From assembly GCA_964605655.1 (NCBI GenBank), contig CAZSDK010000013.1, positions 50,343 to 114,342 of the forward strand: 64,000 nucleotides of DNA. Reading direction: 5' to 3'. How positions within the stretch are numbered: the stretch's first letter is position 1; the number at the start of each line of letters is the position of its first letter. The notes under the pieces are model-generated. The model was given only the letters and a program-made list of their open reading frames with translations. It had not been told where the DNA came from and did not search any database. The position numbers and the translations under genes were made by a program. Source of the DNA: JAKLIX01 sp964605655. GTDB taxonomy: Bacteria; Bacteroidota; Bacteroidia; Bacteroidales; CAIXZF01. Positions 10,001 through 18,264 of this stretch are shown piece after piece.

Positions 10001-11859
10001 CATAGGTAACCGTAGGGAGGATATCCTCCTGTCACCGATGCCGTTATCAGTATCTCACTGCCCTGACAGACAGAGTCTTCTGCCATCAGACTCAGCATGA
10101 TCTGAGGTGCCCGGAGCTGGACACTTCCGGGCATCTGGGTGGTACCACAGGGGTTGGTCCCTACGACATAGTAAATTCCGGGAATATCGAAAGTGCCCAG
10201 GTCGAGGTCGGTAGCCGTACCGATAACGATCTCACCGACATTGGCCATGCCCCTTTTCACCTGGTACTGAACCCCGTACTCCGATCCATTGAGTCCCAGG
10301 TGGACAGTCCCTGGTCCTGAGGAGATAGAGGTCAGTGAATAGTATGCCGGTGGATTACAAGCTTCTCTTTCATACAGCGTCGATGCGGACTCCTCATCCA
10401 TGGGATGGTTGTATATCCGGATATTATCAAGAACACCGGTGAAAAAATCTGCGGGGACCAGACTTCCTCCCTGCATCACTGCGCGGGCTCCTATCCTGAG
10501 CGTATCTGGTGTAAGACAAGGTAGGTCTTCCGAAACCGAATCATCAATCCACTGTCCGTTGATGTAAAGAGTTTCCACGTTTGAAACGGTGTCCCTGGTG
10601 TAGGTAAAAAACTGCCATGGATTGAGGTCCAGTGGAGAGGAGGAGAGCAGGTGGTCGCCTTGGCCCGAGCAGTTCTCATATCCTGCTGTTATTGAGCCGG
10701 TTTCATGCAACAACACCGCCATGTTATAGGCACCGTCAGGATTTTCGTCTTTTGCTGTCACCGCCTGCCACGAGGAAACCGGATTTGAGGCTTTGATCCA
10801 TCCTGAAATCGTCCAGGACGCCAACATCAAATGACTGTCGGGGCCGACTTTCACCTGGGAGTTTCCGTTAAAAAGGGCAGCCTGGCCGGGAAGACCGTGC
10901 CGGTCGAAGGCAGGGGTCACATTAAAAGGCTGCCCGTGGTGGAAATAACCGGATTCATCGTAGGAGTTGCCACGAAAAGGATAAAAACCAACCAGTCCGG
11001 TGTCGAGCATACCCGTATAAAAATCCCATACCGGGCAATGCAGTGTGTTGCCGGAGGTGTTGCCGGGCACTACTTTCCAGAAGTAATGCGTATTGGACTT
11101 TAACATGGGAGGCACACATACCGGGTTGGGAGTATATTCCTGAATCAGCTGGAGCGGGGGGTTTACGGTATCCAGAAACACCTGGAAATGTGTTGCATAC
11201 CCTCCGCCGGACGTCCAGTACAGCGCGGTTTGCAAAGTTGAAGAACCAATGGCCGGGAAGGGGGTAACAGCGGGTAAAGGAGGAGCGATGGTCAGCCTGA
11301 TATTGGGCCGGTGGTTGTAGTAGGAGCTTGTGGTAAGGGCACATCCGTCACCAAACATTTGTGAGGCCACACGGGTCTTGAAAAGTATGGGATGTCCCAT
11401 CACAAGGGTGTTGGCACTTCCCGATTCCCGATCGAAACAAAACTCCAGTATGATGCTGGAAGTGGCATCCCAGAGAAAAGGGTTCTGCAGGGTAATATCC
11501 TGCCAGCCTGTGGAAGCCAGCACCACTTCTCCCGAGAATAATTCTGTCATCCCGGTCTGAAATCCTGAAAAGCTTACCCCTGAGAAGTTCTTCATGGAAA
11601 TCTTTACATTTTGAAGGACCTCACCGGGAATAGAGGTGACATCAAGCCCGATCTTTTCGATATAGGCTCCGGCCGGGAAAGAGGTGCTCATAAGCTCACT
11701 GGCCGTGAAGAGGACCTGGGTCCTGGCATCGGAAGCCGCCGTTGGGAATGGATACGCTATGGGTGTTGACCCCGAGCCCAGGTAATAGCTTTGCGAATCT
11801 GCCCGGATACTGCTTATTATCAGGCAAATAAAAATCAGAAGGTGTATGCCAAGCCTCAT
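7045..11859 (-). CDS. Large T9SS-secreted protein with LamG, PKD-like repeats, dockerin-like and cohesin-like modules
   Basis: A 1604-residue secreted protein. After a signal peptide (about 1-22) come a fibronectin-like part and a LamG/concanavalin-like domain at about 310-495. Residues about 660-970 hold four repeats, each containing a GGxYSGPGV or GGTYNGPGV core and ending in a VTPLP-type linker. A CnaB/SdrD-like domain follows at about 1223-1280. Then comes a dockerin-like module with a PWGGGNSNDAL loop and a calcium-loop-like ADVNNSGGVNSNDAL, closed by GDVDGSYSP. A cohesin-like beta domain spans about 1376-1510, and the protein ends in a type A T9SS sorting domain (FRLSPDPFMN to VKVVKIN). 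It is last of six minus-strand genes around the exosortase. Likely an adhesive or scaffold cell-surface protein; the ligand is unknown. Confidence 0.85.
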   Translation of the reverse strand: MRLGIHLLIFICLIISSIRADSQSYYLGSGSTPIAYPFPTAASDARTQVLFTASELMSTSFPAGAYIEKIGLDVTSIPGEVLQNVKISMKNFSGVSFSGFQTGMTELFSGEVVLASTGWQDITLQNPFLWDATSSIILEFCFDRESGSANTLVMGHPILFKTRVASQMFGDGCALTTSSYYNHRPNIRLTIAPPLPAVTPFPAIGSSTLQTALYWTSGGGYATHFQVFLDTVNPPLQLIQEYTPNPVCVPPMLKSNTHYFWKVVPGNTSGNTLHCPVWDFYTGMLDTGLVGFYPFRGNSYDESGYFHHGQPFNVTPAFDRHGLPGQAALFNGNSQVKVGPDSHLMLASWTISGWIKASNPVSSWQAVTAKDENPDGAYNMAVLLHETGSITAGYENCSGQGDHLLSSSPLDLNPWQFFTYTRDTVSNVETLYINGQWIDDSVSEDLPCLTPDTLRIGARAVMQGGSLVPADFFTGVLDNIRIYNHPMDEESASTLYEREACNPPAYYSLTSISSGPGTVHLGLNGSEYGVQYQVKRGMANVGEIVIGTATDLDLGTFDIPGIYYVVGTNPCGTTQMPGSVQLRAPQIMLSLMAEDSVCQGSEILITASVTGGYPPYGYLWSNGLTDQASVTITGDTSTDISLTVTDALGYSTHAEVPVIVYPLPDLTWPLPPESQCITNTSLWLDGANPGGGTYNGPGVEAGFFNASVAGVGTHILNYQYTNIFGCSQTINQVVTVTPLPEVTWDAGTDTLCQNGPPYLLSEALPEGGTYSGPGVTDSWFIPETAGPGIHELTYTYSDSLGCVGEVTHNMVVTELPLVTWYNDLGTICANAPTFTLTGGLPPGGTYSGPGVVGTNFNATLAGTGSIILSYSFMDEQGCISTAFNDITVYPLPTVFWEEDLGPVCEDNQAYPLSGGVPAGGIYSGPGVEGDLFNASITGPGTFMLAYVIVDENTCMNAVFNTITVSPLPVALAGTDTLILDGTTALLHGSASGGAGNCSYSWSPADLLTNALLQQPLTLEIWDTTVFSLVVSDANNCSSLPDQVTVYTYPDPLSASAVATPDTLCPGLEVQLMAQASGGAGDLSYYWYSDPPGFTSQSAMATDQPIVTTTYHLMVTDGIQTLAASATVFVKEWPSVAPVVQGPDTVMQTTEQYYWVDAQDLNIESLEYEYSGQGVMAQWSYDTLWLAFSGEATSGQLLIRGVNSCGTGPWSVPLEVTVLSQPLVQGTVTYANLLHTVMSNTQVSVISGDSVIQTTGTDSQGHYQFGTLMPGDYQLQAFTSKPWGGGNSNDALRIQRHFVGMNLLSGIRLKAADVNNSGGVNSNDALVVMKRFVGLINGFPAGNWAFEDPPFTSDGSTTQIIDFKALCYGDVDGSYSPTLKREPGIILTREGVTPAGSSGDFSVPLLAGQEGDIAAISLSLHLPGDIAAIRSVSTELPGMMVFHTHDRLLRISWVYETGIRVKKDEVLFKMDGVLFPGSIGPDSWEPDDECQIIDKQGHETNPFLLSMPLIVSEEVGVSSFRLSPDPFMNTSIFKFTLVESADLTVDLYNSMGIRIKRIFHESCPAGEHQRLFEESSLAPGLYYLQIKARSSSGLAVHSVKVVKIN

Positions 11860-11918
11860 ATGGATCCAATTGAAAGTGAAATAAAATAAGTGGTATTAAA
11901 GTTAAAGCAGGAAGGGTT

Positions 11919-12752
11919 CTATCCAACCACAACAGCCCTGGCTGTTCTTTTTCTGATGATGAACCAGGTCCCTGCCGTAAGGAAAAGAAAGGCGAGGATG
12001 ATCAGTCCCCATTGGGTAAGGGTTGGAATAGCCGTCGGTTGTGAGTCAGGCAAACCTATCATCAACATAGGGCCTGCAGCTGCATCATAAACACCCATGT
12101 CGACATGCAGGGGTGAAGGGAGTAAAGCAGCATTCACCGGATCTGACCAATTCAGTACGACCGTGGAATCAACCCTGGAGACAATGAGTCCTGCACCTGT
12201 CATGGCAGCTTCCAGTTTCTGGGCGACCATGAAAGGAGGGTCTCCCGGATCCAGCTGAATATTCAAAACCAGAGGGCCGATGTTGGCGACCAGTGTGCCG
12301 GGAAACCCTAACGCAGTTGCCGGCGGACCAAAGCTAAACTCAAATTCCTGTGGAATAGAAGGTGGTGCCTCAATAATCCAGACCGTTCCGTCAGGTTTGA
12401 CCGTAGATTGCTCGTGGTCGTCAGATGCCCAGATCCTGCTGATCGGGCTTGTATTAGTTGTACCATGACCCGTTACAATGATACCGTTGGTTCCGTTGGC
12501 TGTGACCGCCCAACCGGCAGATTGCATATCGGTCAGTAGGAGTGCCTGGGCTTGCTCCTGGGTCATTCCACCCACATTCAGGCTCTCATCATAGGTGGTC
12601 CCGTCTTCCGCTACTGCTTTGATATTCAGCACTGTACCATCAGGTGCCACACCATTCCACACCATCGTATAGCTGCCGGTTTTTGCTGTTACCTGCGTGA
12701 CCATCAGGTTAATAAATAAAAATACTGCAAGAAGTACACTGATTCGTTTCAT
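11919..12752 (-). CDS. IPTL-CTERM sorting-signal protein
   Basis: A 277-residue exported protein with an N-terminal signal peptide ending near VTAKTG. The C-terminus has the tripartite signal recognised by exosortases: the motif IPTLTQWG, a hydrophobic helix (LIILAFLFLTAGTWFII) and a basic tail (RKRTARA). The body is a secreted region with two similar halves and no recognised enzyme motif. The C-terminus matches the IPTLxxWG-CTERM family, which is associated with exosortase H. An exosortase and its membrane partner are encoded immediately upstream in the same direction. The protein is probably cut at the motif and released or attached at the cell surface. The body's function is unknown. Confidence 0.85.
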   Translation of the reverse strand: MKRISVLLAVFLFINLMVTQVTAKTGSYTMVWNGVAPDGTVLNIKAVAEDGTTYDESLNVGGMTQEQAQALLLTDMQSAGWAVTANGTNGIIVTGHGTTNTSPISRIWASDDHEQSTVKPDGTVWIIEAPPSIPQEFEFSFGPPATALGFPGTLVANIGPLVLNIQLDPGDPPFMVAQKLEAAMTGAGLIVSRVDSTVVLNWSDPVNAALLPSPLHVDMGVYDAAAGPMLMIGLPDSQPTAIPTLTQWGLIILAFLFLTAGTWFIIRKRTARAVVVG

Positions 12753-12844
12753 GGGAACCTAGAATTTGATGAATAATTTTTAACAAGATCTCTTAAGGCA
12801 TCTTCTTAACTCATGCTGCAATATACGCAAAAATGCCCGATAAA

Positions 12845-13549
12845 TCAATGTTTACCCCGCCTTTTGACAAACTTTTTGTTCGCAGGGGTTTTAGGTGCTA
12901 TATTAACGGCAGGAGAAGAATGTGGGTTCCTTGTGTCTTGTGCAACAGAGGCATCAGCCCCCCTCCAGTTCAACAGGTCTTGTTTTCGGAAGGTAACCAG
13001 TATCCATATGGCTACCACAAAATAGAGGATAGATCCGGTGGAATGGAAAAATATATCCAGGCAACGATCAACGAGGTACTTTTTATTGCCGCTGAAATTG
13101 AAGAGTTCAAGAAAAGGATTGTTCTGACATACATAAACCAACCCCAGCCAGGCTTTGAACATCACAAAGGCAGTCACCAGAATGAACCCGGTTACCAGGG
13201 AAATGGTCTTTCTTTTCCAGGGAACAGGGGAAGCCAGTAACAGGGAGAGGAACAGAATCGTTGGAAGATAACCTCTGTAACGGGTATTTACATCGGCTTT
13301 GGCAGAGTTCACCTTGCCATCCGGCTGCACCTGGTTCTGGTTCCAGATATTGATGTGGGTGGTGGCAGGTTCTTTTCCCTTCGTGAATCTGACATGCCCG
13401 ACTGATTGTAACTCACTGAAAAAATAGCTATTGCACTTACGGTAAAAGTTCTCATAGGTCCCATCAAATATATTTAATGGCAGAAAAAGGACTCCATACA
13501 CCAAAGCTGCTTTCAGGAAGAATAAGGAAACCTTCTTAAGACCTGGCAT
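12845..13549 (-). CDS. Exosortase-associated integral membrane protein
   Basis: A 234-residue membrane protein with hydrophobic segments at about 8-27, 95-113, 118-140 and 172-192, a periplasm-sized loop between the first and second, and a basic C-terminal tail (KFVKRRGKH). It has no catalytic motif that I recognise. Its start overlaps the end of the exosortase gene by 14 bases, which implies co-translation, and it is followed by an IPTL-CTERM substrate. It fits the small membrane proteins described beside exosortase H, but this identification rests mainly on position and topology. Confidence 0.7.
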   Translation of the reverse strand: MPGLKKVSLFFLKAALVYGVLFLPLNIFDGTYENFYRKCNSYFFSELQSVGHVRFTKGKEPATTHINIWNQNQVQPDGKVNSAKADVNTRYRGYLPTILFLSLLLASPVPWKRKTISLVTGFILVTAFVMFKAWLGLVYVCQNNPFLELFNFSGNKKYLVDRCLDIFFHSTGSILYFVVAIWILVTFRKQDLLNWRGADASVAQDTRNPHSSPAVNIAPKTPANKKFVKRRGKH

Positions 13550-14111
13550 TCCTCATAGTTTTATTTGACCATCCCAACCACATCAGGAACAGCCCGATGG
13601 CGACAAAAATGAATAATACCTGCCAAATTTCCACATGCATCAGTTCAAAGGCTCTGGGATAATAAACACCTGTAAGAAAGAGGCTGACTACCCTGAAAAT
13701 ATTCAATAAAAAAAGAATTAATACTCCGCCGACGAGGCCTGTAAGTTTTTTTTTCCAGGGTGCAGGAAAGGACAGAACCGTAGCTGAAAATAAAGCCATC
13801 GCTTCCACGGCATCACAACCCCTGCGAACACTGGTAGAGAAGCAAGACGAAGCTACCCTGTCTCCTATGGCACCGGTGTGTTGTCCTAAAATATTAAGAA
13901 TGAAACTCGAAATGGAAGCATTGACCGAAGCTATTACCGGCTGTACCTTTTCTGTGGCGAAATCAGACAGCCAGGCCAGGTAAAAAACGAGCATGATCAG
14001 GACAAATAAACCCACAAAGAGGACAATGGGCCTAACCTCCTGCCATGTCGACTTTAACCTTGATGCTGGTGGTAATGATCCTTTCCTACGGCCTTTTAAA
14101 CTTTTCTTCAT
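13536..14111 (-). CDS. xrtH: Exosortase, XrtH-like (IPTLxxWG-CTERM sorting transpeptidase)
   Basis: A 191-residue multi-pass membrane protein of the exosortase/archaeosortase superfamily. The predicted catalytic triad is clear: Cys99 in RRGCDAVEAM, Arg140 in LLNIFRVVSLF and His159 in ELMHVEIWQ, with family-like spacing. The role is recognition and cleavage of C-terminal IPTL-CTERM signals in the inner membrane. The two substrates on either side (11919-12752 and 14216-15055) end in IPTLTQWG and IPTLSEWG, which points to the exosortase H subtype. I chose the ATG at 14111; an in-frame GTG at 14141 would add ten residues. The gene overlaps the next membrane-protein gene by 14 bases. Subtype is inferred from substrates; the superfamily call is strong. 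Confidence 0.85.
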   Translation of the reverse strand: MKKSLKGRRKGSLPPASRLKSTWQEVRPIVLFVGLFVLIMLVFYLAWLSDFATEKVQPVIASVNASISSFILNILGQHTGAIGDRVASSCFSTSVRRGCDAVEAMALFSATVLSFPAPWKKKLTGLVGGVLILFLLNIFRVVSLFLTGVYYPRAFELMHVEIWQVLFIFVAIGLFLMWLGWSNKTMRNARS

Positions 14112-14215
14112 AAGAATATCTTCCAAGGTTTGAATTCCCACGAAGATACGTTGTCCTCATGAATAAATCAATCCCTGTGAACAGCAAGGCCTTCCTTACC
14201 CCTGAATATTCACCT

Positions 14216-15055
14216 TCAGGAGTGAATAACAGGAGCCAACTTCCTTCTTCTTATCAGATACACGGAACCTATCGTCAGCAGGATCAGACCCAGAATGATC
14301 AGTCCCCACTCTGAGAGCGTCGGTATCACATTTATCGGCTGTTGATAGGCAAAAGTGACCGCTTGTGAGCTGTCAGGGTTGACGACTGCTGTGAAATCGT
14401 ATTGCTCGTTTCCAAATACGGTGGGAAATACGACCACCTGGGTAGCCTCTGGTGACTGGGTTATGGAAGAAACTCCCAGAAACGGGACCTGGTCCTGAAT
14501 AAACTGTGCAAAAAGGTTGGCCATGTCAAACCCTGATAAGCCCTGAGGCATGGCAAAAGTCGCCGTCATGGCATCCCCTCCCAGTTCGATGGACCCGTCG
14601 CCGGCCGAGGTTGCACTTACAAAATTGAAAGTACCTTTTGCGGGAAACTTTTTATTACCCAACTGCCCGTTGCTTGGATCAAGATTGTTATCATTCGTCC
14701 ACCACCATTCCTGTACATCTGGAACAGAGCCTGAATATCCGAATGTAAGGGTGACACTGCCACCGTTGGGGACGGGATTCCCTGACATGTCGTTGCACAG
14801 GTTGATATTATTTGTCCCGCTACCATTGCCGGTAGGGAAGGTCCCCGAAGGCGTCTGGGTCGTTGCGTCATTGTTGGGATTGGGATTGGGGACAACAAAG
14901 GTTCCTGCCGGACTCATCTTGATATGAATATCAGTTGCCGGCGAACCCTCGTTATTGTTGAATTTATATTGCTTTGTTCCGTCTCCCAGAGAAAGATAAG
15001 GCAACAAGCTTAAGAACAACATGCCCGACAGGGTCTTAAAAAGGTAATTTTTCAT
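14216..15055 (-). CDS. IPTL-CTERM sorting-signal protein
   Basis: A 279-residue exported protein with a signal peptide (about 1-22). The C-terminal sorting signal is VIPTLSEWG followed by a hydrophobic segment (LIILGLILLTIGSVYLI) and basic residues (RRRK). The body is rich in Asn, Gly and Pro and contains PNPNPNN; no enzyme motif is recognised. It lies directly upstream of the exosortase gene in the same direction and is probably its substrate. It shares the C-terminal signal with the protein at 11919-12752, but the bodies are not obviously similar. Confidence 0.85.
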   Translation of the reverse strand: MKNYLFKTLSGMLFLSLLPYLSLGDGTKQYKFNNNEGSPATDIHIKMSPAGTFVVPNPNPNNDATTQTPSGTFPTGNGSGTNNINLCNDMSGNPVPNGGSVTLTFGYSGSVPDVQEWWWTNDNNLDPSNGQLGNKKFPAKGTFNFVSATSAGDGSIELGGDAMTATFAMPQGLSGFDMANLFAQFIQDQVPFLGVSSITQSPEATQVVVFPTVFGNEQYDFTAVVNPDSSQAVTFAYQQPINVIPTLSEWGLIILGLILLTIGSVYLIRRRKLAPVIHS

Positions 15056-15118
15056 GATGATCCCTCCTTTTATTGGTTTGTAAATGATTAACTAACAGAT
15101 ATATATAAATTTTAAGGT

Positions 15119-18100
15119 CTATGGCTGTTTGATCAGCTTCTTTGTACATTGAAAATGCTCACGATCGCCTTGAACCTCCATGGTATACAGGTACATACCT
15201 TCCGGCAGCCATCCCAAATTCATCTTTATCTGGTAGCGACCTCTATCCAGATATTGGTCGGTGAGGATCCTTATTTCTTTTCCCAGTAAATCGGTAATCT
15301 TGAGTGTGACATGCGCCGGATTAGCCAGGTTAAACGGTATCTCCGTATATTCATCGAACGGATTCGGAATATTTTGCCCCAAGAATACGATGGGCTGGAC
15401 CCGTACGAGCCTTGGAGTGGTGAGCAACATATTTTCCAGGATTCTGGCATCCGGGCCGGCAAAGAGGCTTGTAGGGTTAGGGACCCCCAGGGGTAAATCA
15501 AACATTTCCTGACTCATATCATCCATGACTCCGGTGATCGTTAATAAGAGATCTCCCGGTTTCAGTTGCAACGGACATAAGCTGTACCAAGCCAGACGCA
15601 ACTCTTTCTCATCCTGGTTGAACACCAGTACACCCTCTCCTGGCGTTTGGATGTCTTCCACCCTGAATCCTTCTGATGGCATTTCAAAAATGAGCGAGAA
15701 AGCTCCGATTTCAGCCTCAGTGCCCATGAACACCGGAATGCTCAACCTTGTCCCTGTCACCTCCATGACCTCCAGAGATGAGATAAAAACCGTCGGTTGA
15801 ATCTTAGGGGGCATGTACGAACCATTGACATCTCCGTAACACAGAGCATGTATGCCAATATTTTGTGTGAAACCCGGTAGTACTTCAGCTTCAGGAAATT
15901 CAAACAACCAGTCACCGGAAGGGAAGTTATCCGATAATCCCACGAATCTCTTTGCAATAAGGAGGGCATCTCCTGAATTGACGCTGCCACTCGCATTAAC
16001 ATCAGCCGCCAGTAACCTGAGACCGGAGAGTGGATCAATGCCCACAAAATGTCTGAGAACATCCAATGCATCCACGGCATTACCTCCGCCCCAGGATTTA
16101 GAGGTGGTGGTGTGAAGCTGGTAGATCCCTGGCATCAAACCTGGGAACTGGTAGTAACCTTGATCATCGGTAACCGTCTGCAGGATGGTCACCCCGTTCT
16201 CTCTCAATTCAACCAGGCACTCTGCAAGAGATGTCATCAGCGGGTTGTCGTAATTAACATTTCCTTCTATCGTTCCGCTGAGGCCCGAAGGGATGACCTC
16301 GATGATCTCCGTGGCGCTTCCCGAACATCCTGTCGATTGATCGGTAAACGTGTAGGTCACAGGCCATAGGCCTGTGCCGACCAGAGCCGGATTGAAAGTA
16401 TTTCCAATGACACCCGGTCCGTCGAAGCCTCCGCCCGGAGGCGTTCCGATCAGAGGCACAGGCGGACTGTTTTCACAAAGCGACCCGACCGATTCTATAC
16501 CGACCTGGGGCGGCGGGGACACCACGATGATCTCCGTGGCGCTTCCCGAACATCCTGTCGACTGATCAGAAAATGTGTAGGTCACAGGCCATTGGCCTGT
16601 GCCAACTAGGGCTGGATTGAAGGTATTCCCTGTAACACCCGGTCCGTCGAAACCTCCGCCCGGAGGCGTTCCGATCAGAGGCACAGGCGGACTGTTTTCA
16701 CAAAGCGACCCGACCGATTCTATACCGACCTGGGGCGGCGGGGACACCACGATGATCTCCGTGGCGCTTCCCGAACATCCTGTCGACTGATCAGAAAATG
16801 TGTAGGTCACAGGCCATTGGCCTGTGCCGACCAGACCCGGATTGAACGTATTATTTGTAACACCCGGTCCGTCGAAACCTCCACCCGGAGGCGTTCCGAT
16901 CAGAGGCACAGGCGGACCATCTGTACATTGTGGACCAACAGGCAAGATGGTGACTTGAGGAACAGGGTAAACGATCATTTCCTGTGAAGCGGTTCCAGTA
17001 GTACCATCCTGAAAAACATAATTGTAAGTGAGCGTATAGATCCCCGGACCCGTCATTGAGGCATTAAAACTGACCCCGTTCTCGACACCCGGTCCTGAGT
17101 AGATTCCTCCAGGTGGAAGCCCACCTGTAAGTAAGTAAGTGGTGGAGTTTTCACACTGAGGGTCCAGGGGTGTATCCCAGGTGACAAGCTGTTCATTGAT
17201 CACGGTGATCAGGACTGAACCTGGAGGATTAAAATTATGGCATCCGGTACCATCCATCACCCAGGTGACAGTGTATAAAGTAGTCACCGGAGGTGAAACG
17301 GTAATAAACATTGGATTCGCATAGTTATCCGGGAACACCATCGTTTCAACCCCATTCTCAGCCAATCCGAATGAAAAGGGCAACATCCCCTGTTGGAGTT
17401 CGACCGATATTACTGCTGACCCTCCCGGAGGGATGGTGTTATCACCGGAAATTAGGGTCATGGGGGGTGGCATTAATTCCACTATCACCTGGCCTAACAT
17501 CCAGGATAAGCAGGCACCATCGGGACTCATCGCCAAAACTGTGTAAACCCCTGGAAGATAGATATCATTGAAGATGATAGGGTTTCCATCACCTACCATG
17601 GTAGAACCTGTAAAGTCTCCATTTCTGAACAGGTTATAGGTCATAAAGGGATCTGAACCGTTGCAGATCACCGGTACCGGAATCATGCCTCCTTCACAAA
17701 CCATCCCCCCGCCTGACAAGACATACTGGTTAATTTCCTGGACAATGATGGTAGCCGATCCTAAGCCTGGTCCCTGGCACCCGGCTGCATCGAAAAAAAT
17801 CGGGATGGTATATTGCGTTGTGACCACCGGGTTGACAGTAATGGTGTAAAGTGGTTGATCAATGGAATAAAACACTTCGTTTAATCCGTCATTGAGAAAC
17901 ACGCCCCAGGGCGGAACACCACTCAACTGAATAGTAAGCAATGCATTCTGACCGGGACAGATCACATTGTTGCCACTGATGACCGCGGTACAACCCTCAT
18001 CCTGTATTATTGCCTTTTCAGTTAAAACTCTTTTTCCTGAGGGATCCGAATAACCTTTAACCGGAATAACACATGCTGCCAATAGAAGAATACTGACTGC

Positions 18101-18121
18101 CCAGAGTATTTTATTTTGCAT
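15119..18121 (-). CDS. T9SS-secreted repeat protein with dockerin-like and cohesin-like modules
   Basis: A 1000-residue secreted protein, first of the six-gene exosortase block. After the signal peptide come several PKD/Ig-like units with SGxNxICPGQNA-type starts and one GGxYSGPGV unit. Three nearly identical 75-residue repeats (about 382-607) follow, each with PPVPLIGTPPGGGFDGPGV and ending in SGSATEII. A CnaB-like domain (about 625-675) leads to the same dockerin-like module as in the 1604-residue protein: SWGGGNAVDAL, then ADVNASGSVNSGDAL, closed by GDVNGSYMP. A cohesin-like domain lies at about 770-890. The protein ends in a T9SS sorting domain (NIPNPFDEYTEIPF to TKKLIKQP). Probably a surface or matrix protein; the partner is unknown. 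Confidence 0.85.
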   Translation of the reverse strand: MQNKILWAVSILLLAACVIPVKGYSDPSGKRVLTEKAIIQDEGCTAVISGNNVICPGQNALLTIQLSGVPPWGVFLNDGLNEVFYSIDQPLYTITVNPVVTTQYTIPIFFDAAGCQGPGLGSATIIVQEINQYVLSGGGMVCEGGMIPVPVICNGSDPFMTYNLFRNGDFTGSTMVGDGNPIIFNDIYLPGVYTVLAMSPDGACLSWMLGQVIVELMPPPMTLISGDNTIPPGGSAVISVELQQGMLPFSFGLAENGVETMVFPDNYANPMFITVSPPVTTLYTVTWVMDGTGCHNFNPPGSVLITVINEQLVTWDTPLDPQCENSTTYLLTGGLPPGGIYSGPGVENGVSFNASMTGPGIYTLTYNYVFQDGTTGTASQEMIVYPVPQVTILPVGPQCTDGPPVPLIGTPPGGGFDGPGVTNNTFNPGLVGTGQWPVTYTFSDQSTGCSGSATEIIVVSPPPQVGIESVGSLCENSPPVPLIGTPPGGGFDGPGVTGNTFNPALVGTGQWPVTYTFSDQSTGCSGSATEIIVVSPPPQVGIESVGSLCENSPPVPLIGTPPGGGFDGPGVIGNTFNPALVGTGLWPVTYTFTDQSTGCSGSATEIIEVIPSGLSGTIEGNVNYDNPLMTSLAECLVELRENGVTILQTVTDDQGYYQFPGLMPGIYQLHTTTSKSWGGGNAVDALDVLRHFVGIDPLSGLRLLAADVNASGSVNSGDALLIAKRFVGLSDNFPSGDWLFEFPEAEVLPGFTQNIGIHALCYGDVNGSYMPPKIQPTVFISSLEVMEVTGTRLSIPVFMGTEAEIGAFSLIFEMPSEGFRVEDIQTPGEGVLVFNQDEKELRLAWYSLCPLQLKPGDLLLTITGVMDDMSQEMFDLPLGVPNPTSLFAGPDARILENMLLTTPRLVRVQPIVFLGQNIPNPFDEYTEIPFNLANPAHVTLKITDLLGKEIRILTDQYLDRGRYQIKMNLGWLPEGMYLYTMEVQGDREHFQCTKKLIKQP
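16301..16975. repeat. Three tandem 225-base coding repeats
   Basis: Repeat units begin at 16301, 16526 and 16751 (GATGATCTCCGTGGCGCTTC). They are nearly identical in DNA sequence, including many silent positions, and each encodes one 75-residue repeat of the T9SS protein on the minus strand. The near identity implies recent duplication or ongoing recombination, so copy number may vary between strains. Confidence 0.92.
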
Positions 18122-18141
18122 GGCCAGGTGGATTTATGGAA

Positions 18142-18149
18142 TAAAGATA
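18142..18149 (-). promoter_or_regulatory. Possible -7 box (TATCTTTA) for the exosortase block
   Basis: Reads TATCTTTA on the minus strand, one base off the TAnnTTTG consensus. It lies 20 bases upstream of the first gene of the six-gene minus-strand block. It could drive the whole block, although gaps of 60-90 bases between later genes leave room for further promoters. Confidence 0.35.
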
Positions 18150-18264
18150 CGAAAAAAAAATGATGGTTGTCAATACTCTATCTCAGATTAACAACAAGTT
18201 AACTCGTCAGGAGACTGATAAGAAAGTGTTATCACTCATAAGAAGCATAAGAAAACTCCGTAAT

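Noticed and set aside
16301..16975. CRISPR array
   Set aside because: The repeats are 225 bases, contiguous, in frame and coding; there are no spacers. No CRISPR array or cas gene is seen anywhere in the window.
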